A DNA stretch of 64,000 bases from Eurosta solidaginis (lineage: Eukaryota > Arthropoda > Insecta > Diptera > Tephritidae), in NCBI RefSeq assembly GCF_040869045.1, contig NC_090322.1, positions 187,487,477-187,551,476 of the forward strand, read 5' to 3'. Numbering within the stretch: the stretch's first letter is position 1; every line of letters begins with the position of its first letter. Shown here piece by piece: positions 20,504-31,563 of this stretch. A program made the translations under genes and the position numbers. Under the pieces are notes generated by a model. That model searched no databases, was not told the DNA's origin, and worked only from the letters and a program-made list of their open reading frames with translations.

Positions 20504-21714
20504 TATTTTACACAAGTTGTGTGCATAATTTAAAATGCTATTTTCTTTAAGCTTATAGCCGAGACATAATGGAGTTTTTCATATAGATGTGTTCAACGCA
20601 ATCTTATGCATCCCAGTAACATCGCCACAATCATGTAAGATGTTGCATTTGTAAATATGAAGGAACTTCAGACTTGGCAATCGAAGTATATTTCGCTTTG
20701 CCACTCGCATACAAAATTTTGCGAATTACTGTTATAAATATTCTCACTGTACAGGAAATATACTTGCCAACATATTTTGTTTCCATATTGCAGTTTTCAA
20801 CTGTGAACAATTTTAGAAGAGTTACCAACGAGTGGGAAAAAAAATGTCACTTTTAAAATGTAAAAGCACCCTTAGCCAAAGCAAATAGCCATCATCCAGT
20901 CAGTTTTCTAGCTCCGTATCACGCTCAATTATCACGGGAATGCTCTGGATCATTGGGAGACTTGAGAAGCAGACGTCGTGATATTTTTGTATATATGAGT
21001 TGATACGGCTAAAGGCCAAGCAGCGCCATCTTTTTTTTGAAAAAGTCAGCGTTGCCAAACTAAAGATAAGAAACTAACAAATTATCTGGCTCACAAATTG
21101 AACGAGCCTTCTATTTGGATTTATCTGGCTCAAATCATAGTTGTTGCATTTACATGCAAAATTATTTATCCAGCTCAGGATCTTTGCGACGGGATGATGG
21201 CTAATGTCAAATTCTCCCTCTTATGCTTTGCTTGCAACAAAAGTTTCAAGTTAGCCACTTTTTCATGTAGATGGCGCCAGTATCGCTCAATCTGCCGTTC
21301 TCCATAAAAATACGTGCAATCTACTCATAAAGCATAAGATTGAGTTAAAAGCATCTATATGAAACTCTGCTTATGTGACAGGACTTTTAGTTTTATTCTC
21401 CTTCAGGCATGATTCCTATATTACAACTCAAAGGAGCTTACCTTAAAAGCTAAAGGATTTTTTTTAAACTCAAATCTTTGATTTAAAGTATTGGACATTG
21501 CATATATAGTTTAATCCGTATGTACAAATTGTATATTTGAATATGAAATTGTTCTTTTCTTTTATGTATGATTTTTGCGTTATATCATTTATTTTCTTTC
21601 GTATTTTTTACCTTTTCGTATAAAGTAAACTACATAACATTATTTTGTTGATATTATTGTTTTTGCTGTTAATATTCCTTAGATATGTCTCGAATAAGCA
21701 TTGCCAATTTTTCT
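20504..21714. other. Intergenic, nothing recognised
   Basis: Short frames only. Includes a small inverted pair cttatgcttt / aaagcataag near 21220 and 21330. Confidence 0.45.
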
Positions 21715-22400
21715 GGGCATATTCATATTCAAAATAAAGAATATACTTAAATGTTAAAGCTAATTGCAGGTTTTTGCCACAGGGGTATATTCATAGTTGC
21801 AATTCAGTAGGTACTAACTCTAAAGGCTCCATTACTGATGATACTTAGCATAGACTTGACTTGACTTGGCGTAAACTTGGCAACTTAGCCACGATTATAC
21901 TCCACTTAGCGCATACAATGTGGCATCATAATCAGGTTTGAAATTTTCTTTTAAATAAATGTCAATTTGTATGACAAAATGTCAAAATGACATGGACACA
22001 AACAAATGGCATCTCAAAATGTAAACGTCACTTGGAACTTACATAGAAAATCAAAATTCAACAGACTTCCAAGTCAAGTTAAGTCTTGCAAAGTTTTGTG
22101 TAATCAGTAACATGCACTGTTCATTTAACAGAATTGTAAGTGACAGTTCTCAATTCAAGTCAAGTCTATGCTAAGTATCAGTAATGGAGCCTTAATGCCC
22201 GCTTTTGTTTAAACTCGCACTGAAAAACCGGGCAGAAGTCAGTTTCCACAGAGAGCCCATAGGAAAAAAAAGCTACAATTATTTTTGAATACATACTTAA
22301 TTTTGACCATATATGTATATACCCCATAATTTTCTATGGACTAACTGTCACAAAAGCTGAAATTAACTTTAAGTCCCTTCTTTCGACTATGAATATGCCC
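21715..22400. repeat. Outer inverted-repeat element around the 21824 MITE
   Basis: GGGCATATTCATA at 21715 and TATGAATATGCCC at 22388-22400 are inverted, and homology of the arms continues inward (acttaaatgttaa versus the complement of ttaactttaagt; ttgccacag versus the complement of ctgtcacaa). Arms are diverged. No target duplication identified. Confidence 0.45.
21824..22192. mobile_element. Inverted-repeat MITE with TAA duplication (369 bp)
   Basis: AGGCTCCATTACTGATGATA ... and its near-complement at 22150-22192 form about 40-bp terminal repeats (one arm has an extra GAT). TAA is present immediately outside both ends (21821-21823, 22193-22195). A 3-bp TWA duplication is typical of PIF/Harbinger elements. 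Non-coding. Confidence 0.8.
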
Positions 22401-22939
22401 TATTATATTTTAATTCAACTTCTCAAAAGTCTATAATAGTAATATTGTGATTGAGATTTGGAGAGTTTGAAGTTTTAGAAGAACCATTTATATTATCAAG
22501 TTATGAACAAGTTTTTAATAAATTACTGAGACCATTGGGCTGCTTTCATAGTCGAACTTAAGTATGAGAAACGGGCGCTTTAAGCTGGTGCATGCAGTAA
22601 GCCACAGCTTTTTTACATAAAGAAAAAAGTCAACATATACTTGGCGCGATTTACCTCCGAGAAGACATGGCTTTCAAAAAAATCTTTTTACCATTAACGT
22701 ACCTCATTTTTGTAATCGGCCTTGATTTGACATTAAGCCCTGTTTTTTCAGTGTGAATTTTAATTCCATTTAAAGTTGAATAGAATTTAACCTTGTCACT
22801 TTGTTCGAAAACATAAAATTTTGATGCTCATTAAGCTTAAAGCGCATAACTGGCGGGTTAAACTGTACTCAACGTAACCTGGAGTTTTAACTCTCACTGA
22901 AAAACCGGGCTTCAACGGTTCAGTTAAAAATTGTATAAT
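22401..22939. other. Intergenic, short repeats only
   Basis: Contains the repeated phrase ctcactgaaaaaccgggc (also near 22215) and an inverted 12-mer gcgctttaagct / agcttaaagcgc (about 22575 and 22836). No gene. Confidence 0.4.
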
Positions 22940-23035
22940 AGATAAAGGGCCAATTAAACTTCCTTAACCCTAACGCCATAGTCGTAACCATACCCATATC
23001 CATAACCATCTCCAATGTGATCGATTAATGGTGCC
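22940..23035 (-). repeat. Harbinger-like MITE fragment
   Basis: gggccaatta, cgccatagtcgtaaccatac and gatcgattaatggtgcc match, in reverse orientation, the family at 26043-26227. Internal sequence is deleted. Confidence 0.55.
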
Positions 23036-23419
23036 TTAACCTAAAAATCGTGAAAATTTCATAAAAATAAAGAAAACGCAAAAAATTACAAACATATTCC
23101 ACAAAAAATAAGTATCTTACAACCTGATTCTAATGTGGTAACAACTTTCTTCCCCACGGTAACTTTCTTCATGTGGTAACTTTTGTATCCTTTTGGTATT
23201 CTGCCCACGAAAGTATCCGGATAATTGTTTACCCCCTAAAATAGGTGGTAACATCGATATAACCATACAAAAGCTGTTGTTTAGAAAAAGGCAATAATGA
23301 AAAATAAAGAATTGTGAGCGCAAATAAGTAAACATAATAGTAAAATAGTGTAACGTAGCGTTACAATAACGTAACCACCCCCTGTATTTCCTTATTCACT
23401 TAAACCTGAACCTCCTTGT

Positions 23420-23627
23420 ACTTATGCTTGTATAGCATAGTCAACAACCACTAATAGCAAACCAATGAAAAAGCACAATAATGGTGCGTTGACTTCTCAA
23501 CTAGTTTCTATAGCATAGCCAAAAACCACTTGTGCTTATTCTTTTATAGCATAGTCCACAACCACTAAATAGCAAACCAACGAAAATCACAATAATGGTG
23601 CGTTGAATTCTCAACCAGTTTGCGGCA
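23420..23627 (+). repeat. About 110-bp tandem duplication
   Basis: The run tatagcatagtcaacaacca ... gcaaaccaatgaaaa ... aataatggtgcgttgact occurs twice in direct order (starting about 23433 and 23547) with small changes. Confidence 0.75.
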
Positions 23628-23683
23628 CCACCCATATAAACATTGAATTTGCATTTTTGCAATTCAGTCCTCGCAGGTGAGCC

Positions 23684-23727
23684 AGCGGGAGTGGTTGTCT
23701 TTTTAAAGACAAAATTGCCACTCCTGC
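23684..23727. repeat. Short perfect-arm hairpin
   Basis: ggagtgg..ttgtcttt pairs with aaagacaa..ccactcc around a two-base loop. It directly precedes the GC-rich tandem duplication. Confidence 0.6.
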
Positions 23728-23733
23728 TAGCCA

Positions 23734-24055
23734 GCTGAGTGGAGGGGCCGCTGTCATGGCGCGGGTCACCCTTCACCAAGGTAAGGACGAGAGGGGCGAA
23801 TGCCTTTGTGCTATTGCCACCCGTCGCCCCCCTGGGTGTTGAGCGGCCCGACGCCCTAATGACTATATAACCCCGTCCCCCTCGGCTCTGGCTTCGGCTA
23901 GCTGAGTGGAAGAGGAGCCGTCATGGCACGGGTCACCCTTCACCCAGGTAAGAACGAGCGGGGCGGATGCCTTTGTGCTATTTCCACCCGTCGCCCCCCT
24001 GGGTGTTGAGCGGCCCGACGCCTTAATGACTATACCCCCCTTCCCCTCAGCTCTG
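23734..24055 (+). repeat. 167-bp GC-rich tandem duplication
   Basis: Two units starting gctgagtgg at 23734 and 23901 share catggcgcgggtcacccttc, atgcctttgtgctatt and gggtgttgagcggcccgacg. GC content is far above the surroundings. Possibly the leader or LTR of an unrecognised retroelement. Confidence 0.8.
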
Positions 24056-24307
24056 GTTTCGGCCGTGAGCCGATGCGTGCGCACAGGGGCTACCGCTGTG
24101 CCGTTAAGGTGCACTTCCCCTCCGCCCACGGGTCGACCCACGGTGTATCGGCTGGTACAACCCCGCCCCCCTTACGCACCTTCTGTTAGTGTGCAAGTAG
24201 GGAGGCGGGGGTGTCCAGCGGTGAAGCCAGCACTAACGAGTCCTCGCAGTCTCTTCCGCAGGTGACTGACCCCGCCGACTACCAAAGCTGCCGAAGAAGA
24301 GCGATTA

Positions 24308-24532
24308 AGCTGGAGACATTGGTGCTTTATCGGTAACCGTATCGGTAACCTTATAACAGCTGATTCGACCAATCTTATGAGAATCAATGCAATCGATTAT
24401 TGGTGCCGCTAAGGTCGTAACCGTATCGTAGCCAACCAATTGGGTTTTGGTTTACCGTCGTAACGATAAACAGCTGATTACGTTAGGGATACGGATACAG
24501 CGATACGACATACGGCACCAATGACTCCGGCT
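24308..24532 (-). mobile_element. Harbinger-like MITE, copy 1 (225 bp)
   Basis: Ends AGCTGGAGACATTGGTG ... CACCAATGACTCCGGCT are diverged inverted repeats, with TTA directly outside both ends (24305-24307 and 24533-24535). The copy at 31623 is the same element in the other orientation with TAA outside. It has long, imperfectly complementary arms and no coding capacity. Confidence 0.85.
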
Positions 24533-24725
24533 TTAGCCCGATCCTGTAGAAGCCGACCGACCAATACCAGCCCGTTGGTACGCCTATCCTACCCCGCCCG
24601 GAACACGCAGCCGCTGTCCAGGTAAACCCCGTCGCCGGCCTATTTCCCCTCTCTCTCTCTCCGGCCCTGGTACGCGCTCCGTAGCCCACTGCCGCTGCCG
24701 CCGCATCGTCGCCCCTCTGGTGCCG

Positions 24726-25050
24726 CCGCTGCTACGACGACCGTTGACCGTTCGCCATTCTACCTCCGTTAAGCCGCTGCATCCGTCACGCCGCTGCTAC
24801 GACGACCATTGGCCGTTCGCCATCCTACCGCCGTTAAGCCGCTGCATCCGTCACGCCGCTGCTACGACGACCGTTGGCCGTTCGCCATCCTACCGCCGTT
24901 AGGCCGCTGCATCCGTCACGCCGCTGCTATGACGACCGTTGGCCGTTCGCCATCCTACCGCCGTTAAGCCGCTGCATCCGTCAAGCCGCTGCTACGACGA
25001 CCGTTGGCCGTTCGCCATCCTACCGCCGTTAAGCCGCTGCATCACCGTCC
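24726..25050 (+). repeat. 65-bp GC-rich minisatellite, five units
   Basis: Units start ccgctgctacgacgacc at 24726, 24791, 24856, 24921 and 24986 with an exact 65-base period and few differences. Because 65 is not a multiple of three, each reading frame changes register from unit to unit, so the Pro/Arg-rich frames over it are unlikely to be protein. Confidence 0.92.
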
Positions 25051-25607
25051 ATCCAGTTCGCTGGTGCCGTCACTACGTTTATACCGCTACATCCATCCGT
25101 CCGCTGATACTGTCCGCCATCCAGCCACTGCGCTCATACAACTGTACCAATCCGTCCGCCAATACTGTCCGCCGTCCGGCCGCCGCGCTGATCCCGCCGC
25201 TTCTCCCAGACAACCGTACCATCCCGCCCGCTACTGTTCCGCCGCCAAAACCACCGTACCGACCCCTCCGCTACTACCACGCCTTTTAGCCGCCGCCTCC
25301 ATCTTTGTACGGAAAACTGCTGTCCGCCTAATATCTCCAGCCGTGTGTGCGTGTGTTCGTAACACATAAATATCGTGTATTTATTCAGTAGGGGTTTGTG
25401 GGACCTTTACTCGACTCTGGATTGACTGAGCGTTACCCCAGCCTTAGACAAAACCCACCTCATAATAGTGTTGCCTCTTGCTATACATATTTGTTTCCAT
25501 GTGCTTTCACAGTATATATTACAATATAGCTATGTAAAAACGTATGCATGTATGTAAACATCGTTCCGTTTATTCGTTAACATCGTATCTACGAGTGACA
25601 CATTTTC
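25051..25607. other. End of GC-rich block, then AT-rich flank
   Basis: GC-rich to about 25340, then sequence with a possible polyadenylation-like start (aaatatcgtgtatttattc). No gene recognised. May be part of an LTR retroelement leader; unproven. Confidence 0.35.
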
Positions 25608-25615
25608 GGTAAAGC

Positions 25616-25811
25616 CATGGCGGAACCATACACGGTGGCAGCATGGTGACATACCTAAAAACATAAATAAAAATTCCTTGTACTTCGTTTTTGTTAATTC
25701 GATGGACAAATGTCAAAATCGTACTGCGCCGCAAGTTGATGTATCAAATTAAATAAAAAAAAAGTTTATATTCAGCTGTCCCATGCTGCCACCTTGTATC
25801 GTTCCGCCATG
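25616..25811 (+). mobile_element. P-superfamily-like MITE, copy 3 (196 bp)
   Basis: Ends CATGGCGGAACCATACACGG ... CCTTGTATCGTTCCGCCATG, with a perfect 8-bp duplication GGTAAAGC at 25608-25615 and 25812-25819. Confidence 0.92.
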
Positions 25812-26042
25812 GGTAAAGCGAAGAAAACCAACTTTTAAATTTTACCACAGACACTGGTGAGTTTTTCGGTGATGACAGCGTTACCACTTTGGCCAGAATC
25901 GCGAATAAAACAACTGGTAACGATTTTCGGTTACATAATGTTCTGGGTACTATTTTACCGGTAACGCTAAGAATCGGGCCGTTAGTCATAACGCATCCAA
26001 AACAATGAATAAAATCTACAAAAAGTTATTAAATTCACCAAC

Positions 26043-26227
26043 TAAAATATTTTTAGGTTATGGATATGGCGAGAAACCAAAAATCAATTGGTTGGTTATG
26101 GTATGGTTATGGCGTTAGCGTTATGGCATGGCACCAGTAATCGATTACATTGATTCCCATAAGGTAGGTTCGAGCAGCTGTTTTATCTGGTTATGGCTTT
26201 ATTGTTATAAGTCACCATTAATTGGCC
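26043..26227 (+). repeat. Harbinger-like MITE fragment
   Basis: Contains caccagtaatcgattacatt, gagcagctgttttatctgg and the end ccattaattggccctt followed by TAA. Related to 24308 and 31623 (shared aatcgatt..cattgatt..cataag..cagctgtt). The left end is not clear. Confidence 0.6.
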
Positions 26228-26472
26228 CTTTAACCTGGAGTTTTAAAAATTATATAATAGATAAGCTCGTGTCCGGTTTATACCACATCTACCCTACACG
26301 ATTGTTTGCATACATGAATTATAGCCCCGCAAAAATTGTTGGTTTCCGTGTTCCATTTTCTTCATGTTGGAGTACTCTAATAATACTCCTTTGCAATGCG
26401 TTTGCGGACCACCATCAGCCGATCATTGCTCGTTTTTTAACGACCGTGATCACGACACGATGACGATCGAAC

Positions 26473-26537
26473 AGAGTTGCCAAAAGTAAAATATTGCATA
26501 CAATTAACTGATAATAAAATTTTACTATGGCAACTCT
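26473..26537. repeat. Hairpin (agagttgcca / tggcaactct)
   Basis: A 10-bp perfect stem extended by agtaaaat / attttact, total about 65 bases. Could be a tiny MITE relic. Confidence 0.5.
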
Positions 26538-27638
26538 GATAAAATGCAACCGCGCACTGGTTTTATGTATACATACTATAGTATAGAGAAATATTAGTTT
26601 CTGTATTCACGCAAATGCTAAATAACATAAGAATATTCGTAGTAAAAAATATAAAATTTGTATTGCCCCTCTTCATTTACTTTCATTTTAAATTAAATTC
26701 ACTCCGAGAATTCTTTCCGACACAATTCCTTTTTAGTACTGTGGCATATGATCCTCTGTGGGTGCTCCACGGAGTGCTACAGTGAAAGTACTTTGGAAAG
26801 TACTCTCACGTATGTACTCTATGGAATACTCACAAACAAAGTGAGAGTGGGATCACCTACTCCTCTCCTAGGACATCGCAATGTTAATTGGAGCACATTT
26901 TTTGTATGAATACAGATTAGTTTTGGAATACTCCTATACTCCCAAAGGAGTATTCCTTACATTATTTATGGAGTACTCGCGTTTTTTGAAGGGAGGCTGT
27001 TCAGATGTATAAAACTAGGCCACGCAGTACCTAATTGGATTGAAGCGATTGACATCATAAATATCTTTTACGAGAGTCAGTTTTCTCTGTCAGTTTAACT
27101 AGACGACTAAAACTACGGCCGAAATGTTTCCAGCGTATTTCTAGTCATAGTATTGTATTAGCCGTGTTTTTTACATGTATATACATACATCTTTATTTGT
27201 GCCTAAAAAACGCTCATCGAAAATTACACATAGTAGTAGCGCACATACCAAAATTTAAAGTGAAGAATAGTGGAAACACGCAGTTTTTAGCACTAAGTTT
27301 ATGCGCAACAATTTCATAAGTGTAGATAAAGTTATGCTCTTAGCAGTCCATATAAAGTTTAAGTGCATAAGTATATACAAGATTATTAGTTTGGCAAAAT
27401 TTTTTCGTGAAGTTTTTGGTGTTGAATTGGTTGATTTGTTTAATATTTGCTAAACTTTGTAAACATATTTAAGCGTGTATGTAAGTAAATAGGTATACAT
27501 AGATACTACTTGGTACTTTGGATAACATTTTAGTTTAACATTCAATTAGGTATTTTTCGTATTGTATCAATTACGTTTGTACATTCAAAAGATTTGTCTT
27601 TGTTGTTTTTATTTTGTCACTGTCTAAAGTCCTCATAG
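26538..27638. other. Intergenic with a cluster of GGAGTACTC-like motifs
   Basis: Between 26740 and 26985 variants of the palindromic core agtactc / ggaatactcc occur many times (also once near 26380). No gene. The rest is AT-rich and unremarkable. Confidence 0.5.
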
Positions 27639-27754
27639 CCATAGACAAAATAAAATAGGTTTTTAATATACATATTTGCAGATTTTTTACAGATACCTCA
27701 TAGAAAGTTATTGAAACTAAATATAGAACCTATTTTATTTTGACTACACTATGG
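27639..27754. repeat. Inverted repeat forming a long hairpin
   Basis: ccatag.caaaataaaataggtt at the left pairs with aacctattttattttg....ctatgg at the right. The 16-bp inner part is perfect, with a loop of about 65 bases. Confidence 0.6.
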
Positions 27755-27959
27755 TGTGTAAAACATTTTTTGATAAAAACCATAAGGAACGGATGCCAGA
27801 AGCATCTATGACATAACATTTTTAAATTTTTCAGAAGTGGAATGTTATTCACCTCAATATTTTAGATAGTATGTATGTACATGTCGACTCGGTGAGTGGC
27901 ATATCACCCTATCTTGGCTCCCGTTTCTAAAACGCCCTATCTCAGAAAGCTTTTGAAGA

Positions 27960-28630
27960 ATGTCCTCTTTCAAAATTCGTTTGAAGAATACACTTCCCAA
28001 GCGCGGACCTGTAAAATGCCGAGGATGTAGGTCTTACAACCTTAGACTTATAAAGTTACTCCTATCATTAAGAGAAGACTGTAGACTCATAACAGGCATT
28101 CGACCGGACACTGGCTTTTGGCGTCACATGCCTTTAAATTATGTTGGGCCAGTGGCAGTTGTAGGAACTCCGGGTTGAAGGAGGAAACGATAGAGCACGT
28201 TTCCCTCCAGCGGGTTAGGGGGTCAGAATATACCCGCGGTATATGCCTGTCGTAAGAGGCGACTAAAATACCCTCCTCAAGGAACTTGGGGGTGGGGACG
28301 GAGGGATGGCCTGAAGGTTTAACGTGGCCATATAAATCGTTCCCAAGATGGTCGGGCTTGCACTTTAATGATGCTGTGTTACCGGAGCGTACCGGATCTG
28401 TATCCGGCAAAGGACCATCACATCGATAAAACTCCCCAAAGCCTTCGGGGAGCAACCTTATCGCTACAACAACAACAACAACATAGAGCACGTTTTGTGA
28501 TCGTGCCCTGCTCTCGCCAGGCTAAGATTCCAGCTATTAGAAGTGATACAGCTTTCAGATATAGAAGCAGCAAATGGCATAGTTCCCAGAAAGCTTCTAG
28601 TATTTGTCAAGAAGACGATGTTATTTTATA
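27960..28630 (+). mobile_element. LINE ORF2 C-terminal fragment, split by a SINE
   Basis: Reads LLLSLREDCRLITGI, FWRHMPLNY, then GLKEETIEHV and, past the SINE, further C-terminal residues (CDRA/LLVFVKKT-like). The pattern LITGI..TG....HM followed by EETIEHVLC is the region after RT in several LINE clades. Highly truncated. The SINE at 28203 inserted in it. Confidence 0.6.
28203..28482 (+). mobile_element. SINE-like element, full-length copy 3 (280 bp)
   Basis: Bounded by a perfect 13-bp direct repeat ATAGAGCACGTTT at 28190-28202 and 28483-28495. Begins ccctccagcgggttaggggg and ends in a (CAA)n tail. Shares its 3' two thirds with copies at 10281, 10565 and 49690. Classic pol III A and B boxes are not obvious, so the promoter origin is uncertain. 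Confidence 0.88.
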
Positions 28631-28744
28631 ACATAGGCTCGCTCATTCGGTCTATGTGAGGTCCTCACGGATCGGCCAGTTCAACCTAAGCTAATACTTT
28701 CTCAGAAATTTGTATAAAAAAACCATAAAAAATAAAAAACAAGG

Positions 28745-28917
28745 ATAGATATTCCTACGAATTTGCGGAACGAGGCGTACATGTTTTATAGTGCTTGCCA
28801 AACGGCTGTCTAGAAGAGGTCCTGCTTATAAAAACTTTTCCAAAGTATTCTGATGTTGCCTTTCCCGGACCTTGAACCCAGGACCAAGGCGAGCACGATA
28901 ACACAACACGGCGGCCC
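28745..28917 (-). mobile_element. tRNA-derived SINE
   Basis: On the minus strand: ggccgccgtgttgtgttatc, a B-box-like cctgggttcaaggtcc, then ggcaacatcagaat, gtttggcaagcactataaaa and acatgtacgcctcg. Same head as the fragment at 19880-19968. Confidence 0.7.
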
Positions 28918-29388
28918 AAAAAAAGATCCTACATGAATATGGGAAATAGTTTACATATAATGAGATTATCTTCATTTTCGTAATAAACTCTTAATCTGTA
29001 ATTAAATAACTAGAATTCCTTTATTTATATTTTCTCTTCGATAATCGGTAATAATGAACAAAATTTAGAGGTGCAGATTTTTTTCTCCAAATAAAAGCAC
29101 GAAATAAAAGAAAAACATGGAAATTTCACAGTAATCTTGCTCCTAAGGATGGGACATATGTAAACGCGTAACGTAACGCGTAAATGTGTATAAGTTCTTT
29201 ATGTACGTTTTTGCATTAGATAGGGAGTTTTCAAAAAAATCCCTAAATAGGGTGTTTTTGAAAATATTCTGAGATAACAGCCGAAATAGGGTGATATTCC
29301 ATCCAGCAGTCGATTTAAAGTATATACAAAAAATTTTGAATATAAAGATATTCCATGCGCGAACTTCGGTGGAAAGCAGCGGAGCGTA

Positions 29389-29618
29389 ACAAAATTCTAG
29401 TAGGTCACTTTCACCACACCAAAAATTTTAACACAATTTTTAACATAATTTAAGCACAGAAATACACTGATTGGAGTTTTAGTGAGTAAAAGTTAAAATT
29501 CTGAACACATTAGTTGAATAAAAAGTGTACAAATAATTATTAAATAACAAATACAGACAGTGGTAGTTTAACAAATTCTGCTGTGGTAAGTGGTGAATGT
29601 GACCTACTAGAATTTTGT
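29389..29618. mobile_element. Inverted-repeat MITE (230 bp)
   Basis: ACAAAATTCTAGTAGGTCAC at the left is exactly complementary to the right end (GTGACCTACTAGAATTTTGT), and ttcaccac pairs further in with one insertion. No certain target duplication. Non-coding. Confidence 0.75.
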
Positions 29619-29936
29619 GAAGCTTGCCTCACACGATTTTTCGTCTATGCAATGGCTCTACATTATATCGTTTCTGGTATATATCAGTGGTGCACAAAGC
29701 CAGCAGAGCTTGAAACACAAACGCATACTTTTTTGTACTTATATGAGTAGTTAAGAAGAATGGTAAACAAAATGGAGAATGGAATTTGCGCATGAGATGT
29801 TGACACGGAAACTGATACACTGTCTGCTCAGCTGAATATCAGTCGCTATGCTCACACGACATGTAGGTAAACGCTGAATAAATGTCCGAAGCTCTACGAA
29901 ACTCTTTTGGGTACCGCTGATATATGTAAGATCATT

Positions 29937-31076
29937 GGGTGGGTCGATTTGTATGGACGAAAGTTAACCGATATCGCGCCATCGATTTTTCGATAGGATT
30001 TGGGCTCAGGAAAAAAGTTCCACTACGCATACCCAAAAAAATAATTTTCGAGGCTGCGAAATTTAATTTTTTGATTTTTTTTTCGACTTTAATTTTTAAG
30101 GTTTTTTTCATGACCTACCCGAAAATGTTCATATGTATAACCTGTCCGACCCAAAAATGTTATCGACAACGTTTTTAGCGGAAATTTTTGGGTCGGACAG
30201 GGTTAGAGTTGGGTCGTTTCGTTCTGAACTTGTTCAATTGACCGGGTCTCTCAACTGAACAAGTGAACTAGATCTTCGATTTCGGTTCTTTTTGTTCTTT
30301 TAGTTCATTTGTTCTTTTAGTTCGTTTCATCTAATGTTATTCTTTCTCTCTTCTCGTTTGCGAACATTATAAATTCATACATACATACGCAGAAATTCAC
30401 AGTGAGCACGAATGTCGATGATGCCACTTACACTAAAGACATGTGTGGTCATCTTTGTGTGTGGCACTGCTACAACAATATATGTATGGACTATTTATGA
30501 AAAACATGCTTTGTAAGAAACTAATTACATTTATTAAACTTGAAAAGTTCATATTTACAATTTGTGTCTGTACTCTTTCAATTTCCTGGATCTTCCGAAA
30601 TTTATAACTTTCTTTAAGTTAATTATACATATATATATTAACTTATTTATTCATTACTCATTTAAATATACCTACACAAAGCATTGCTGCATACACACCC
30701 CCATCTATACTTGTTGGCTTTTTTCGCGGGTGCGAGCAGCAGTGATCAAATTTGCCTGAAAAAAAAGAACAGATAAACAAAAAGAACAACTTGTTCGTTT
30801 ATCAGAAAAAGAACGAAAAATTCGACTCTCTGAAATGAACGAAAAAGCACAACTCTATACAGGGTATTCATGAAAATTTTACAATCAAATGAAATTTTTT
30901 TTAGTAGGTCATGAAAGATAACCTTAAAAATCAAAGTCGAAAAAAAGTCAAACAAATGAAATTTCGCAGGCCCGAATATTATTTTTTTGGGTATGCGTAG
31001 TGAAACTTTTTTCCTGAGCCCAAATCCTATCGAAAAATCGATGGCGCGATATCGGTTAATAAATCGACCCAGTCTA
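29937..31076. mobile_element. Fold-back element, copy 1, with hAT insertion
   Basis: Left arm (about 29937-30200) and right arm (about 30860-31076) are inverted copies: gggtcgattt, accgatatcgcgccatcgat, aggatttgggctcaggaaaa and cactacgcatacccaaaaaa on the left appear complemented on the right. The centre carries a smaller inverted pair (gtccgacccaaaaatg / atttttgggtcggac). A second copy is at 49872-51741. Confidence 0.85.
30204..30857. mobile_element. hAT-type non-autonomous element (654 bp)
   Basis: Inserted in the centre of the fold-back element. Ends TAGAGTTGGGTCGTTTCGTT ... CACAACTCTA. Flanking octamers GACAGGGT (30196-30203) and TACAGGGT (30858-30865) match at seven of eight positions. 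The uninterrupted equivalent in the other fold-back copy reads acagggtataca. No transposase ORF. Confidence 0.78.
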
Positions 31077-31288
31077 ATGTACATATATGTATACATTTCT
31101 TTGTGGACTGAGTTTAAGATTGTAAATTTCTTATGACATGGTTATGGATTATTTTTGTTTTTTTCAATGACTTTCTTAATATTTTATGGATGTGCGACTG
31201 ACAACGATTGTTTTTTGTAGTCTCAACTTTTTTCCGTATTATCTCACTAACAACTTAGTGATACATTCATGCTTTCGAAAGTTGCAAC
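31077..31288 (-). other. Probable 3' UTR of the potassium channel gene
   Basis: Lies immediately downstream of the stop codon on the minus strand and ahead of the fold-back element. No canonical AATAAA was found, so the transcript end is unknown. Confidence 0.35.
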
Positions 31289-31563
31289 TTATGGTACTCT
31301 GATGCCGCTATTTAGAGATGATGGCGCTTCATCGGGACTGGGCGAATCGTCACCATGTGGTCGTATACGTACTATCGCCCGTCTTGTATCCTCATCACGT
31401 TGCGGCATATATAGGCCAGATGGTCCAGAATAGCAAGTTGTATTATTGCTAGATAGGTGCAATTTTTCAGTTTCACCATTTGTGCTCTCTGTAAAAAGTT
31501 GTCCAAGGTTCAATTGTGGTATGTCATAGAAAATAGTCAACATGAACATCATTGCAATGAGAC
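31289..31563 (-). CDS. K2P channel exon 5 (end of TM4 and C-tail)
   Basis: Acceptor ttatttttcag at 31564. Encodes [18 protein letters not shown], then a Ser/Thr- and Arg-rich tail ([20 protein letters not shown]) ending in VP and stop TAA at 31291-31289. The first G is completed by the last base of exon 4. Confidence 0.9.

Larger units (their letters stand above)
27897..29310. repeat. Large inverted-repeat-flanked block
   Basis: ggcatatcaccctatcttgg (27897) and the complement of ccgaaatagggtgatattcc (about 29290-29310) are inverted, with further matching inward (ctcagaa, cgccctat). The block contains a LINE fragment and two SINEs. Could be a composite DNA transposon. No target duplication seen. 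Confidence 0.45.

Noticed and set aside
24720..25369. Pro/Arg/Ser-rich frames of 116-121 aa over the GC-rich block
   Set aside because: They are produced by a 65-bp tandem repeat whose period is not a multiple of three and by high GC content; no domain or start context supports a protein.
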